From positions 1 to 38,853 of the forward strand of contig JACSRV010000113.1 of the NCBI GenBank assembly GCA_014879545.1: DNA of 38,853 nucleotides, given 5' to 3'. Positions 24,662 to 33,492 of this stretch are shown piece after piece. A program made the position numbers and the translations under genes. The notes under the pieces are model-generated. The model made no database searches and was not told the DNA's origin. It saw nothing but the letters and a program-made list of their open reading frames with translations. The first letter of the stretch is position 1; each line of letters starts with the position of its first letter. The DNA is from Chitinophagaceae bacterium (GTDB taxonomy: Bacteria; Bacteroidota; Bacteroidia; Chitinophagales; Chitinophagaceae).

Positions 24662-25693
24662 TTACTTCATAAGGAAAGGCATCCTCGCGATATTTTTGAG
24701 GGCCATCCCTGTACCACGCACCACTGCACGCAGCGGATCGTCGGCAACATGCACAGGAAGTTTGATCTTATGAGATATCCGCTTGTCAAGACCTCTTAAA
24801 AGCGCACCACCACCGGTAAGGTACAGGCCTCTTCTGTAAATATCTGCAGCAAGTTCGGGAGGAGTGCTCTCCAGTGCTTTAAGTATCGCTTCTTCAATTT
24901 TGAATATAGACTTATCGAGTGCTTCGGCAACTTCCTGATACGATACCATTATCTGTTTAGGGATACCGGTAACAAGGTCGCGACCATTAACAGCAATATC
25001 ATCCGGCGGATTGTCGAGCTCTTTAAGTGCTGATCCTACATGTATCTTGATCTGCTCAGCAGTGCGCTCTCCGATCATCAGACTGTGATAGCGGCGCATT
25101 GCTTCCATAATGTCTCCGGTAAACTCATCACCCGCTATACGTATCGACTGATCGCAAACAATACCTGCCAGCGCTATCACAGATATGCCCGTGGTACCAC
25201 CGCCTATATCGATGATCATGTTTCCGGTTGGTTCTTCAACGTCAATGCCAATACCCAGCGCCGCGGCCATTGGCTCGTGTATCATATACACTTCTTTTGC
25301 ACCTGCTTGCTCGGCCGAGTCGCGCACAGCGCGTTTCTCAACTTCTGTTATGCTTGATGGGATACAGATCACCATCCTCCAGCTTGGCGGGAACATTGGC
25401 TTCTTGGGGTAAACAAGTTTTATCATTTCCCGTAGCATACCTTCAGCAGCGTTGAAGTCGGCTATCACACCATCTTTCAGCGGACGTATTGTTTTCAGGT
25501 TTTCGTGGGTCTTTTCGTGCATCATCATCGCTTTCTTTCCCACTGCTACGATCTTGTTGGTAGTGCGGTCAATAGCAACTATCGATGGTTCATCAACAAC
25601 TACCTGGTCGTTATGTATAATTAATGTGTTGGCAGTGCCAAGATCGATCGCAATTTCCTGCGTCAGAAATTTAAAAAAACCTAAAAAACTCAT
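24662..25693 (-). CDS. mreB: Rod shape-determining protein MreB (actin-like)
   Basis: A 343-residue actin homologue. Motifs are the phosphate-1 loop IAIDLGTANTLI, phosphate-2 IDIGGGTTGISV and the adenosine region LTGGGALLRGLD. It polymerises under the membrane and directs wall growth. It is the first gene of the mre operon; mreC follows after 100 bases. The upstream - strand region shows a TAnnTTTG match (complement of 25770-25777), 77-84 bases before the ATG, as a possible promoter. Confidence 0.97.
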   Translation of the reverse strand: MSFLGFFKFLTQEIAIDLGTANTLIIHNDQVVVDEPSIVAIDRTTNKIVAVGKKAMMMHEKTHENLKTIRPLKDGVIADFNAAEGMLREMIKLVYPKKPMFPPSWRMVICIPSSITEVEKRAVRDSAEQAGAKEVYMIHEPMAAALGIGIDVEEPTGNMIIDIGGGTTGISVIALAGIVCDQSIRIAGDEFTGDIMEAMRRYHSLMIGERTAEQIKIHVGSALKELDNPPDDIAVNGRDLVTGIPKQIMVSYQEVAEALDKSIFKIEEAILKALESTPPELAADIYRRGLYLTGGGALLRGLDKRISHKIKLPVHVADDPLRAVVRGTGMALKNIARMPFLMK

Positions 25694-25769
25694 TACTCCG
25701 GGATTTATGACATCAAGCGCAAAAGTGCAAAAAAGTATTTCAAAACGGGGGAAAACCTGCCATTTTCAG

Positions 25770-25777
25770 CAAAAATA
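25770..25777 (-). promoter_or_regulatory. Possible -7 element of the mreBCD operon
   Basis: The - strand reads TATTTTTG, a perfect TAnnTTTG match. No clear -33 TTG was found at the proper distance, so confidence is low. Confidence 0.35.
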
Positions 25778-25813
25778 TGCAAATATTGACGCCTCTCGGA
25801 CTATTTTATTAAC

Positions 25814-25873
25814 ATGGGGTTTATTTATCTATCTGCTGTTGTATTATTAATTATTGCAATTGTTGTGTGGTAA
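25814..25873 (+). CDS. Possible 19-residue hydrophobic peptide
   Basis: An ATG-initiated frame of 19 residues plus TAA encodes an almost wholly hydrophobic segment (GFIYLSAVVLLIIAIVVW), enough for one membrane helix. It lies alone in the mreB-carB gap and is followed 11 bases later by a 7-pair hairpin. It may be a small membrane protein or chance in AT-rich DNA. Confidence 0.25.
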   Translation: MGFIYLSAVVLLIIAIVVW

Positions 25874-25883
25874 AAACGTTACG

Positions 25884-25902
25884 AATGGGATAGCCTCCCA
25901 TT
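25884..25902. repeat. Inverted repeat (7-pair hairpin) in the mreB-carB gap
   Basis: AATGGGA (25884-25890) pairs with TCCCATT (25896-25902) around a 5-base loop. No T-run follows, so it is not a normal terminator. Confidence 0.45.
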
Positions 25903-25945
25903 GGAATTCCTCTAAGAACATTTCCATTCATATGCAAATTAATTA

Positions 25946-25979
25946 TTGCCCGATTCTACGGTCTTTTTTCCTACTTTTG
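25946..25979 (+). promoter_or_regulatory. Promoter of carB
   Basis: TTG (25946-25948) and a perfect -7 element TACTTTTG (25972-25979), 23 bases apart. Predicted start near 25985, leaving a leader of about 100 bases before the ATG at 26089. Confidence 0.6.
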
Positions 25980-25983
25980 CCCC

Positions 25984-26005
25984 TCGGGCGTTGAGCCCGA
26001 TTTTT
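25984..26005 (+). promoter_or_regulatory. Terminator-like hairpin at the 5' end of the carB leader
   Basis: TCGGGC (25984-25989) pairs with GCCCGA (25995-26000) around a 5-base loop, followed by five T. It would form at the very start of the carB transcript. It may protect the 5' end, regulate early elongation, or terminate upstream transcription. Confidence 0.5.
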
Positions 26006-26088
26006 ATGTCTGCTCATCTCCCCGGATATCGAATGACCTGCAAGGTTTCTTATCAGGTTGTAATATTTAATCTTTCATAATTTTTATA

Positions 26089-28938
26089 ATGCCACGCGAT
26101 CTATCTATCAAAAGTGTTCTCATCATCGGTTCCGGGCCAATCATTATCGGTCAGGCATGTGAATTTGATTATTCAGGTTCACAGGCCGCAAGGAGTCTTA
26201 GAGAGGAAGGAGTGAAGGTAATTCTCATCAATTCTAATCCCGCAACCATAATGACCGACCCCATTATGGCTGACAGGGTATATCTTTTGCCCCTGACGGT
26301 GGAGAGTATCGAGCAGATACTGGAAGAAAACCAGATAGATGCGGTATTGCCAACCATGGGCGGACAGACTGCACTGAACCTTGCGAAAGAAGCGGATGAG
26401 TTGGGGATATGGGAGCGCTACAATGTCCGCCTCATAGGTGTAGACATCAAGGCAATAGATAAAGCCGAGGACCGAGAGCTTTTCCGTAAATGGATGATCG
26501 AGTTGGGTGTACCTGTTGCTACTGCCAAAACAGCCAATTCGCTGTTGGAGGGCAAGGAGTTTGCACAGGAGATCGGTATTCCGTTGGTGATCAGGCCATC
26601 ATTTACTTTGGGCGGCACCGGCGGCGGCATTGTGTTTAATAAAGAAGAGTTGGACGGCGCTTTGGAAAGAGGCCTCACCGCGTCTCCTATACATGAGGTT
26701 CTTGTTGAAAAAGCCGTGATGGGTTGGAAAGAGTTTGAGTTGGAACTGCTGAGAGACATGAAGGACAACGTTACAATCATTTGTACTGTTGAGAACTTCG
26801 ACCCAATGGGCATTCATACCGGCGATAGCATCACGGTTGCGCCGGCAATGACGCTTAGCGACACTGCCTTTCAGTTAATGCGGAATACAGCAATACGTAT
26901 GATGCGCGATCTGGGCAATTTTGCCGGCGGTTGTAACGTACAGTTTGCGCTGAACCCTGAGACAGAAGAGATAATAGCAATTGAGATCAATCCTCGTGTG
27001 AGCCGTTCTTCTGCGCTGGCATCAAAGGCAACAGGTTATCCCATAGCGAAGATCGCAGCAAAGCTTGCAATAGGGTATTCACTTGACGAATTGAGCAATC
27101 AGATCACTCAGACCACCTCAGCTTATTTTGAGCCGGCTCTCGACTATGTCATCGTGAAAATGCCGCGCTGGAACTTCGACAAATTCAAAGGTGCCGACGA
27201 TACACTGGGCCTGCAGATGAAGTCTGTGGGAGAGGTAATGGCGATAGGTCGTACGTTCCCGGAAGCACTGCAGAAGGCTTGCCAGAGTCTTGAAAATAAT
27301 GCAACAGGTCTTTCGTTTATCAGCACCAGCAGGTTGAAGCCTGAAGAACTGATAGATACTTTGAAGCGACCTACGTGGGACAGGATCTTCAGGATAAAAG
27401 AGGCCATGGCTGCAGGGGTATCGATAAAGACCATTCGTGAGCTGACGCAGATAGATAGGTGGTTCTTGTACCAGATACAAGACATTGTGAATCTGGAAAA
27501 TGAGATCAGAAAAATAAAACACCTCGATAAAATGCCTGAGGCATTGATGAGGGAAGCCAAAAAGATGGGCTTTGGCGATGAGCAGATAGCTGATCTGCTG
27601 AGCGACTGCAGTGGCGAAGAGGTGTATGAATGCAGGAAGGCTATGGGAATTACCAGGGTATTCAAGATGGTGGATACCTGTAGCGCCGAGTTTGAAGCAA
27701 AGACTCCATATTATTACAGCACTTTTGAAAATAAACCGCAAACATCCCCTCGCACTATCCTCTCGAATGAGAGTATTGTGAGCGACAAAAAGAAGATCAT
27801 AGTACTGGGTTCCGGCCCCAACCGCATTGGTCAGGGAATTGAATTCGACTATTGCTGTACGCATGGTTTGCTGGCAATTCGCGAGTGTGGTTATGAGTCT
27901 ATAATGGTGAACTGCAACCCCGAGACTGTGTCTACTGACTTTGATATTGCAGACAAGCTGTACTTCGAACCGGTTAACTGGGAACACATTTGGGAGATAA
28001 TAGAACACGAACAACCCCATGGAGTTGTCGTTCAGTTGGGAGGTCAGACAGCGTTGAAACTCGCGAAAAGGTTGCATGAAAAAGGCATCAGGATCATTGG
28101 CACGTCTTTCGATAACATGGACATTGCCGAAGATCGCGGAAGGTTCAGCGATACTTTAAAGGAACTGAATATTCCTTATCCACGATACGGAACCGCGTAC
28201 ACCACTGACGAGGCAATAGAAGTGGCCAACGAAGTTGGTTATCCTGTTTTGGTACGTCCGTCATATGTTTTGGGCGGTCAGCGCATGAGGATCGTTATCA
28301 ACGATGACGAGTTGGAAAAGAGCGTTGTAAGTCTGCTGAAACACTTGCCGGGAAATAAGATCCTTATAGACCACTTCCTGGACAGGTGTCAGGAAGCCGA
28401 GGTAGATGCAATATGTGATGGCGAAGAGGTGCACATAATGGGAATTATGGAGCACATAGAGCCGGCAGGTATCCACAGCGGAGACAGCCATGCATTGTTA
28501 CCCGTGTTCAATCTGGGTCCATTGGTGGTAGAAGAAATGGCCGATATAGCCAAAAAGATTGCACTGCGCCTAAATGTGCGTGGACTCATCAATATACAGT
28601 TTGCTATAAAGGACAACAAGGTGTATGTGATAGAAGCGAATCCGCGGGCGAGCCGCACCACACCATTCATTGCAAAAGCATACAACATTCCTTACCTGAA
28701 TATCGCCACAAAGGTGATGTTGGGTGAAAAGAAGCTGAAGGATTTTGTGATGGAAAAGAAATTGGACGGATTTGCGGTAAAAGAACCGGTATTCAGTTTC
28801 AACAAGTTTCCGAACGTGAACAAAGAACTGGGACCGGAAATGAAAAGTACAGGCGAAGCGATCAGGTTCATCAAAAACCTGCGCGACCCTTGGTTCAGGC
28901 AATTGTATAAGGAGCGTAGCATGCACCTGAGTAAGTAA
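26089..28938 (+). CDS. carB: Carbamoyl-phosphate synthase large subunit, without MGS domain
   Basis: A 949-residue CarB, which makes carbamoyl phosphate for pyrimidine and arginine synthesis using ammonia supplied by CarA. Both ATP-grasp halves are complete: the first has [17 protein letters not shown] and [14 protein letters not shown], the second [17 protein letters not shown] and [14 protein letters not shown]. The protein stops soon after [13 protein letters not shown], so the C-terminal MGS-like allosteric domain (about residues 936-1073 in the E. coli enzyme, bound by UMP, IMP and ornithine) is absent. That makes feedback control by UMP at this domain impossible. carA is not adjacent. 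A promoter and a leader hairpin lie upstream. Confidence 0.95.
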   Translation: MPRDLSIKSVLIIGSGPIIIGQACEFDYSGSQAARSLREEGVKVILINSNPATIMTDPIMADRVYLLPLTVESIEQILEENQIDAVLPTMGGQTALNLAKEADELGIWERYNVRLIGVDIKAIDKAEDRELFRKWMIELGVPVATAKTANSLLEGKEFAQEIGIPLVIRPSFTLGGTGGGIVFNKEELDGALERGLTASPIHEVLVEKAVMGWKEFELELLRDMKDNVTIICTVENFDPMGIHTGDSITVAPAMTLSDTAFQLMRNTAIRMMRDLGNFAGGCNVQFALNPETEEIIAIEINPRVSRSSALASKATGYPIAKIAAKLAIGYSLDELSNQITQTTSAYFEPALDYVIVKMPRWNFDKFKGADDTLGLQMKSVGEVMAIGRTFPEALQKACQSLENNATGLSFISTSRLKPEELIDTLKRPTWDRIFRIKEAMAAGVSIKTIRELTQIDRWFLYQIQDIVNLENEIRKIKHLDKMPEALMREAKKMGFGDEQIADLLSDCSGEEVYECRKAMGITRVFKMVDTCSAEFEAKTPYYYSTFENKPQTSPRTILSNESIVSDKKKIIVLGSGPNRIGQGIEFDYCCTHGLLAIRECGYESIMVNCNPETVSTDFDIADKLYFEPVNWEHIWEIIEHEQPHGVVVQLGGQTALKLAKRLHEKGIRIIGTSFDNMDIAEDRGRFSDTLKELNIPYPRYGTAYTTDEAIEVANEVGYPVLVRPSYVLGGQRMRIVINDDELEKSVVSLLKHLPGNKILIDHFLDRCQEAEVDAICDGEEVHIMGIMEHIEPAGIHSGDSHALLPVFNLGPLVVEEMADIAKKIALRLNVRGLINIQFAIKDNKVYVIEANPRASRTTPFIAKAYNIPYLNIATKVMLGEKKLKDFVMEKKLDGFAVKEPVFSFNKFPNVNKELGPEMKSTGEAIRFIKNLRDPWFRQLYKERSMHLSK

Positions 28939-28967
28939 GCATATGTGCCTGCATGCAAAGGATTTTA

Positions 28968-28994
28968 TTGTTCAGCAATTTTCAAATATATTTA
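28968..28994 (+). promoter_or_regulatory. Possible promoter of the T9SS-sorted protein gene
   Basis: TTG (28968-28970) and TATATTTA (28987-28994), 16 bases apart; one mismatch to TAnnTTTG. It supports the GTG start at 29011. Confidence 0.35.
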
Positions 28995-29010
28995 CTCAAA
29001 AATATATTCA

Positions 29011-30159
29011 GTGCGTTCATTTACTGCTATCATCATCCTTTGCTGTATTGTTCTTAAAGGTTATGGACAAATAACGCTTACATCTGCCGACTACCCGTCG
29101 GCACTGGTGGGTACCGACAGCCTGAAACAAGTAACATACAGTTCTCCCCTTCCTTCATTGGCACCGGCATTGGGAGGAATATGGGATATGACCGGTACGA
29201 CTGATAGTGCTGCCGACCTGTTCTCTTTTCGCGTTGCCGTTCCAACGTATCAATATGGAGATAGTACGACTGGTAGAATCGGGACATTTTTGTATCGGAA
29301 GAAGGATGTTCGGACAATTACTGCTATCGGGCACATTGAACAAGGGGTTACAACAAACGACACATTTCACAATCTCGTATCAATCACGGCTGGAAGCGAC
29401 ACAATGTTCATTCCAGCACAAACCGCTACATATTCTTCTCCGATAATCTTGAAGGCTTTTCCGTGCACAATGGGTGGAGTTTGGCATTCAACAATGAATA
29501 CAGATATCAATTTCCAGTTGACCATTACCATGTTCTCTCTTTCCCACCAGCCATTTACACAACGTCGTTTTACCATACGAAAGGATACTGTTGTTGGTTG
29601 GGGTAAGGTGCGCGTAAAAAATTCTGCAGGAGCCCCATCGCCATACATCAATGTTTTGCAAGTGCATACGTCAACCTATACTACCGACAGTTTTTATATG
29701 GGTAGTTCCGTTGCTCCCGGTGCATATCTGACATTATTGGGGCTTACGCAGGGAAAGAAAGATACGAGCTACACTCAATCTTTCTACCGCACCGGAGAGG
29801 TTACGCCGTTGGTCTCAGCAAGCTACAAAGATGCCGGATTAACAGTCCCGTCAAAAGTGATATACCACCACCAGCGACTGGAGACAGTAGGTTTGGAGAA
29901 ATTGATTGGCTACACAAGTATCGGTGTGTATCCTAATCCCGCGACAAATGAGCTTCATGTAAGTTTGCCTCAAAGCAGTCAATATGACTACACGATCAGC
30001 GATATTTCAGGCAAAGTATTGCTGAGTGGACAGATAGGCGGCAGGCAAGGGGACGCTTCCATTTCATTGCCGCAACATTTGTTGACGGGTCTGTATCAGA
30101 TCAATATCAGTACCAACGGAGAAATAAAGTACACAACGCAATTGGTTATAAGTAGGTAA
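29011..30159 (+). CDS. Exported protein with type IX secretion sorting domain
   Basis: I start it at the GTG at 29011 because that gives a clean signal peptide (SFTAIIILCCIVLKGYGQ) of about 20 residues; the longer frame from 28945 would bury it. The product is then 382 residues. The body is beta-rich with no recognised enzyme motif. The last ~75 residues form a type A T9SS sorting domain: YPNPATNELHVSLP, YTISDISGKVLLSGQI, LLTGLYQINIS and a basic end. Such proteins cross the outer membrane through the T9SS and are usually anchored to the surface. Its role is unknown. A membrane protein gene follows after 22 bases. Confidence 0.85.
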   Translation: MRSFTAIIILCCIVLKGYGQITLTSADYPSALVGTDSLKQVTYSSPLPSLAPALGGIWDMTGTTDSAADLFSFRVAVPTYQYGDSTTGRIGTFLYRKKDVRTITAIGHIEQGVTTNDTFHNLVSITAGSDTMFIPAQTATYSSPIILKAFPCTMGGVWHSTMNTDINFQLTITMFSLSHQPFTQRRFTIRKDTVVGWGKVRVKNSAGAPSPYINVLQVHTSTYTTDSFYMGSSVAPGAYLTLLGLTQGKKDTSYTQSFYRTGEVTPLVSASYKDAGLTVPSKVIYHHQRLETVGLEKLIGYTSIGVYPNPATNELHVSLPQSSQYDYTISDISGKVLLSGQIGGRQGDASISLPQHLLTGLYQINISTNGEIKYTTQLVISR

Positions 30160-30181
30160 GAAAAAACACAAAAGACAACTA

Positions 30182-31618
30182 ATGGATGTAAACGAGCGCT
30201 CATTAAAACGTCCGGCAACTGTGGCGCTTGCTGCTATGGTTGTGTTGCTGGTCGGGGCGTTGGTGTGGTATAAAGAGCGCGTGTTTTTTGCCGATGCTTC
30301 TTTCGTTGTTTTCAACGTACTCAACTACAAAAGATTCTATATACAGGAACACCGGCTGGGCTCATTTATAACACAGATGGTGCCATTGATTGGGCAAAAA
30401 CTGAACGCGCCCATAAAGTCGATCCTGATAGCCTATTCGCTTAGCTTCAACATTTTTTACCTGGCCGTTTCTTCTTGCCTTTATTACGTATACAGGCAGT
30501 ATAGGCTCACCATAGTAATGGCATTGTACTATCTGTTGTTTGTAACATCATCCTACTTCTGGACAAACAATGAGATCCATCAGGCTGTGGCATGGCTGTT
30601 TCTCACCATCGGTACAATGAAATACCTGCAACAACGCCGCGTGCGTTTTTCAATGCAGTATTTACTTTTTTTCGTGTTGGCGGCGATTACAGTGTCCACG
30701 CATTTTATCGTTATAATACCCTTTGTTTTTTTGTGGGTGTTCCTCTTGATGAACGATGAAGATGAGGCGATGTCACTTCGGCAGAAAAGTATCTATAGCG
30801 TCCTTCTGATAGCCGTCATCGCAACGAAGTTTATTATGAGCATCAGCCAGCCCTATGATGGTGTTGCGTTGCACGGTGTCACGCACTTCAGCTTGAAGGA
30901 TATTCTCCTATCCTGGCGCACACCGGTGATAAATGTTTTCATAAAAAGATGTTTCACGTTATACTGGCCGGCCATAATTGTGCTGCTTGCCGGATTGTGG
31001 TCGCTGTACAAAACTGGTAACAAGCGCTTGTTGGCGTGGACAATAACATCATGGGTAGGCTATGGGATCGTAATGAGCCTTACCTATGGAGGTTACGACG
31101 CAGACTTCGCATTATTCCATATAGAGAGCGAGTGGATGTCGTTGGGTATTATCTGCGCCATGCCGTTTGTGTTCTATTTTCTTCCCCGATTGAAGCCGGC
31201 AATAGCAACGATCACGGTTGCAATCATAATGGTCACCCGGCTCGGGTACATTTACGCCTATGCCGCAGAGTATGAATGGCGGACAGAATTTAAAGAAAAG
31301 GTATTTGCTGAAATGAAAGAGCGCGGCATCACCAAGCTCGCACTCTATGCCGACAAAGACATTAGAAAGAGATTGATGCTGGATTGGTCGCTGCCTAATG
31401 AATGTATACTCATGTCTGCGATGAATGGTGACAAGCCGCAACGGACGTTCTGTATCATAGACTCTGGCGACAATGCCAAACGGGATGCGTTGCTGAAGCC
31501 AAGTGCCATCAGCATAAGTTTTGACATGCTGGTGCCCGAAAATCTTAATCGGCAGTACTTTGATATTGACACTTCCACTCCATACACTATAATGCCATAT
31601 ACTGAATTGATCAAATAA
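30182..31618 (+). CDS. Multi-pass membrane protein, GT-C glycosyltransferase-like
   Basis: A 478-residue protein with about ten hydrophobic helices between residues ~15 and 375, then a soluble C-terminal part of about 100 residues. The layout, with an early loop after the first helix (FFADASFVVFN) and alternating helices, resembles GT-C type glycosyltransferases or O-antigen/exopolysaccharide membrane enzymes that use lipid-linked sugars. No clear DxD-type motif can be pointed to with confidence, so the activity is a guess. It lies 22 bases after the T9SS-sorted protein gene and may be co-transcribed with it, though a functional link is unproven. Confidence 0.6.
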   Translation: MDVNERSLKRPATVALAAMVVLLVGALVWYKERVFFADASFVVFNVLNYKRFYIQEHRLGSFITQMVPLIGQKLNAPIKSILIAYSLSFNIFYLAVSSCLYYVYRQYRLTIVMALYYLLFVTSSYFWTNNEIHQAVAWLFLTIGTMKYLQQRRVRFSMQYLLFFVLAAITVSTHFIVIIPFVFLWVFLLMNDEDEAMSLRQKSIYSVLLIAVIATKFIMSISQPYDGVALHGVTHFSLKDILLSWRTPVINVFIKRCFTLYWPAIIVLLAGLWSLYKTGNKRLLAWTITSWVGYGIVMSLTYGGYDADFALFHIESEWMSLGIICAMPFVFYFLPRLKPAIATITVAIIMVTRLGYIYAYAAEYEWRTEFKEKVFAEMKERGITKLALYADKDIRKRLMLDWSLPNECILMSAMNGDKPQRTFCIIDSGDNAKRDALLKPSAISISFDMLVPENLNRQYFDIDTSTPYTIMPYTELIK

Positions 31619-31671
31619 CAACATTTTTATAACAGGCAAAGTGATACCTTGCCCCTTTAAAAGAAATTGAG

Positions 31672-32184
31672 ATGAAAGCTAAAAATCCGAAAGACACCTT
31701 TGTTGTGATGTCGGAACTGGTGTTGCCGAACGACACCAATACATTGGGCAACCTGATGGGTGGCCGCCTAATGCACTGGATGGACATTGCTGCTGCTATT
31801 GCCGGACAAAAGCACTGCGGTTGCCCGGTTGTAACGGCCTCTGTCGATAATGTGTCTTTTACCAGTCCTATAAAGTTGGGCAACCTGCTCACCATTGAGG
31901 CCAAGCTCACTCGTTCGTTCAATACATCCATGGAGGTGTTCATTCGTGTGTGGGGCGAGGACCTTTCTGCTCAATACAAGTATCTCTCAAACGAAGCATA
32001 CCTGACCTTTGTGGCGCTTGATCCTAATGGTCGTCCGAGAAAAGTGCCGGAGTTGATACCTGAAACGGATGAGGAAGTTAAAATGTATGATGGCGCTTTA
32101 CGTCGCAGGCAGTTACGACTGATATTGGGCGGAAAAATGAAAGCCGAAGATGCAGGCGAATTGCGTGCACTATTTATAAAATAG
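31672..32184 (+). CDS. Acyl-CoA thioesterase (hotdog fold)
   Basis: A 170-residue hotdog-fold protein of the acyl-CoA hydrolase family (YciA/BACH-like). The signature is NTLGNLMGGRLMHWMDIAAA, with Asn, Gly-Gly and Asp in the active-site pattern, followed by TASVDNVSFTSPIKLGN. It hydrolyses acyl-CoA to free acid and CoA in the cytoplasm; chain-length preference cannot be read. The C-terminal charged helix (ALRRRQLRLILG) is a family extension. The M16 gene begins 8 bases later, suggesting an operon. Confidence 0.88.
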   Translation: MKAKNPKDTFVVMSELVLPNDTNTLGNLMGGRLMHWMDIAAAIAGQKHCGCPVVTASVDNVSFTSPIKLGNLLTIEAKLTRSFNTSMEVFIRVWGEDLSAQYKYLSNEAYLTFVALDPNGRPRKVPELIPETDEEVKMYDGALRRRQLRLILGGKMKAEDAGELRALFIK

Positions 32185-32192
32185 AGAACACT

Positions 32193-33476
32193 ATGATCAC
32201 AGATCGCAAAATAGCACCCCCGATACACGATGCCGTTGAATTCGACTATGTGTTGCCGGCTATAAACAAAGTAAGCCTCGACAATGGTATGCCGCTTTAC
32301 TGGCTCAATGCCGGTGTGCAGGACGTGGTAGAGATAGACTGGGTTTTCCCGGCCGGACTATGGTATGAGCAGGCGCCCTCTGTGGCTCATGCAACTGCCG
32401 CACTGCTGAAGAGCGGGACATCTAAATACACCTCTCAACAGATACACGAAGCACTTGAGTTTTATGGCGCCCAACTCAAAGTGAGTGCCGGCAACGACAA
32501 GGCTACCGTGACGCTGCACACCATGACGAAGCACCTTCCTCAACTTCTGCCTATGGTAGTGGAGATGCTCACAGACAGCATCTTCCCTGAGGCTGAGCTG
32601 GAGCTGCATAAGCGCAACGCCATTCAGAAGTTGCTGGTGCACCTGCGCCAGTGTGAGTTTGTTGCCAACCAACAAATAGACGCGCTGATGTTTGGCGAGG
32701 AACACCCGTATGGCCGCTATTCACGCAAAGAGAAGATAGAAGCACTGAAGCGGGACGATGTAGTGTCGTTTTACAACAGATGCTACAACCTGGCCAATGT
32801 GAAGATTTTTATGGGTGGCAAGATAGGCGATGCAGAAGTGAAGGTGCTGAACGACAACTTCGGTAAACTGCAATTGAAGCCCGCTGAAACCACTAAGAGC
32901 GAATATGCGGTAAACAGCGCTGCGGAGCGTAAACACCGCATCAGCAACGACCCCAACGGTGTGCAAGGTGCTATCCGTATCGGGCGACTGTTCCCCAATC
33001 GTCACCACCCCGACTACACCCCCATGGTGGTACTCAACACTTTGTTCGGAGGCTACTTCGGGTCACGGCTCATGAGCAACATACGCGAAGAGAAGGGCTA
33101 CACTTATGGTATATACAGTTCACTCGCGCCCGATCTGAACGGTGGCTCACTCACCATACATACCGAGACCGGCAGAGACGTTGTGGAACAAGCCGTAGCA
33201 GAGATATACAAAGAGATGGAGTTGCTGTGCAAAGAGCTGGCCGACGATGAAGAACTGCTACTGGTGAAGAACTACCTGCTCGGCGGCCTTCTCGGCGACC
33301 TTGACGGGCCGTTTTCTATACTGCACCGCTGGCGCAGCATCATCCTCAACGGCTTCGACGAAAATTATTTCAACAATAACGTAAAGATCTACAAAACTAT
33401 AACGCCTGCTGAGTTGCAGGCGTTAGCTCGGAAATATTTCGATCCGAAAGACTATTATGAAGTGGTGGTCATTTAG
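32193..33476 (+). CDS. M16-family (pitrilysin-like) protein lacking the zinc motif
   Basis: A 427-residue protein with both M16 halves. In active members the N-terminal half has HxxEH; here the equivalent is VAHATAALLKSGT, so Glu and the second His are replaced by Ala and zinc binding is lost. The C-terminal half keeps the R/Y region FGGYFGSRLMSNIREEKGYT that completes the active site of a partner subunit. It therefore looks like the non-catalytic subunit of a heterodimeric M16B protease. No catalytic M16 gene is adjacent. It has no signal peptide. Its last codons form the left arm of an intrinsic terminator. Confidence 0.88.
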   Translation: MITDRKIAPPIHDAVEFDYVLPAINKVSLDNGMPLYWLNAGVQDVVEIDWVFPAGLWYEQAPSVAHATAALLKSGTSKYTSQQIHEALEFYGAQLKVSAGNDKATVTLHTMTKHLPQLLPMVVEMLTDSIFPEAELELHKRNAIQKLLVHLRQCEFVANQQIDALMFGEEHPYGRYSRKEKIEALKRDDVVSFYNRCYNLANVKIFMGGKIGDAEVKVLNDNFGKLQLKPAETTKSEYAVNSAAERKHRISNDPNGVQGAIRIGRLFPNRHHPDYTPMVVLNTLFGGYFGSRLMSNIREEKGYTYGIYSSLAPDLNGGSLTIHTETGRDVVEQAVAEIYKEMELLCKELADDEELLLVKNYLLGGLLGDLDGPFSILHRWRSIILNGFDENYFNNNVKIYKTITPAELQALARKYFDPKDYYEVVVI

Positions 33477-33492
33477 ACCACCACTTTTTTTT
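33460..33492 (+). terminator. Intrinsic terminator built into the end of the M16 gene
   Basis: A perfect 11-pair stem (33460-33470 with 33476-33486) with loop ATTTA, then eight T to 33492. The left arm is coding sequence and the stop codon (33474-33476) spans the loop. The T-run also contains the stop codon of the convergent receiver gene. Confidence 0.9.

Noticed and set aside
23109-25693. Change of strand composition at 23.1 kb as a sign of horizontal transfer
   Set aside because: The visible switch from G-rich to C-rich on the + strand follows the change of coding strand and needs no transfer.
27118-28077. A 319-codon open frame antisense to carB
   Set aside because: Lies wholly within carB on the other strand, with no recognisable domain; a shadow frame.
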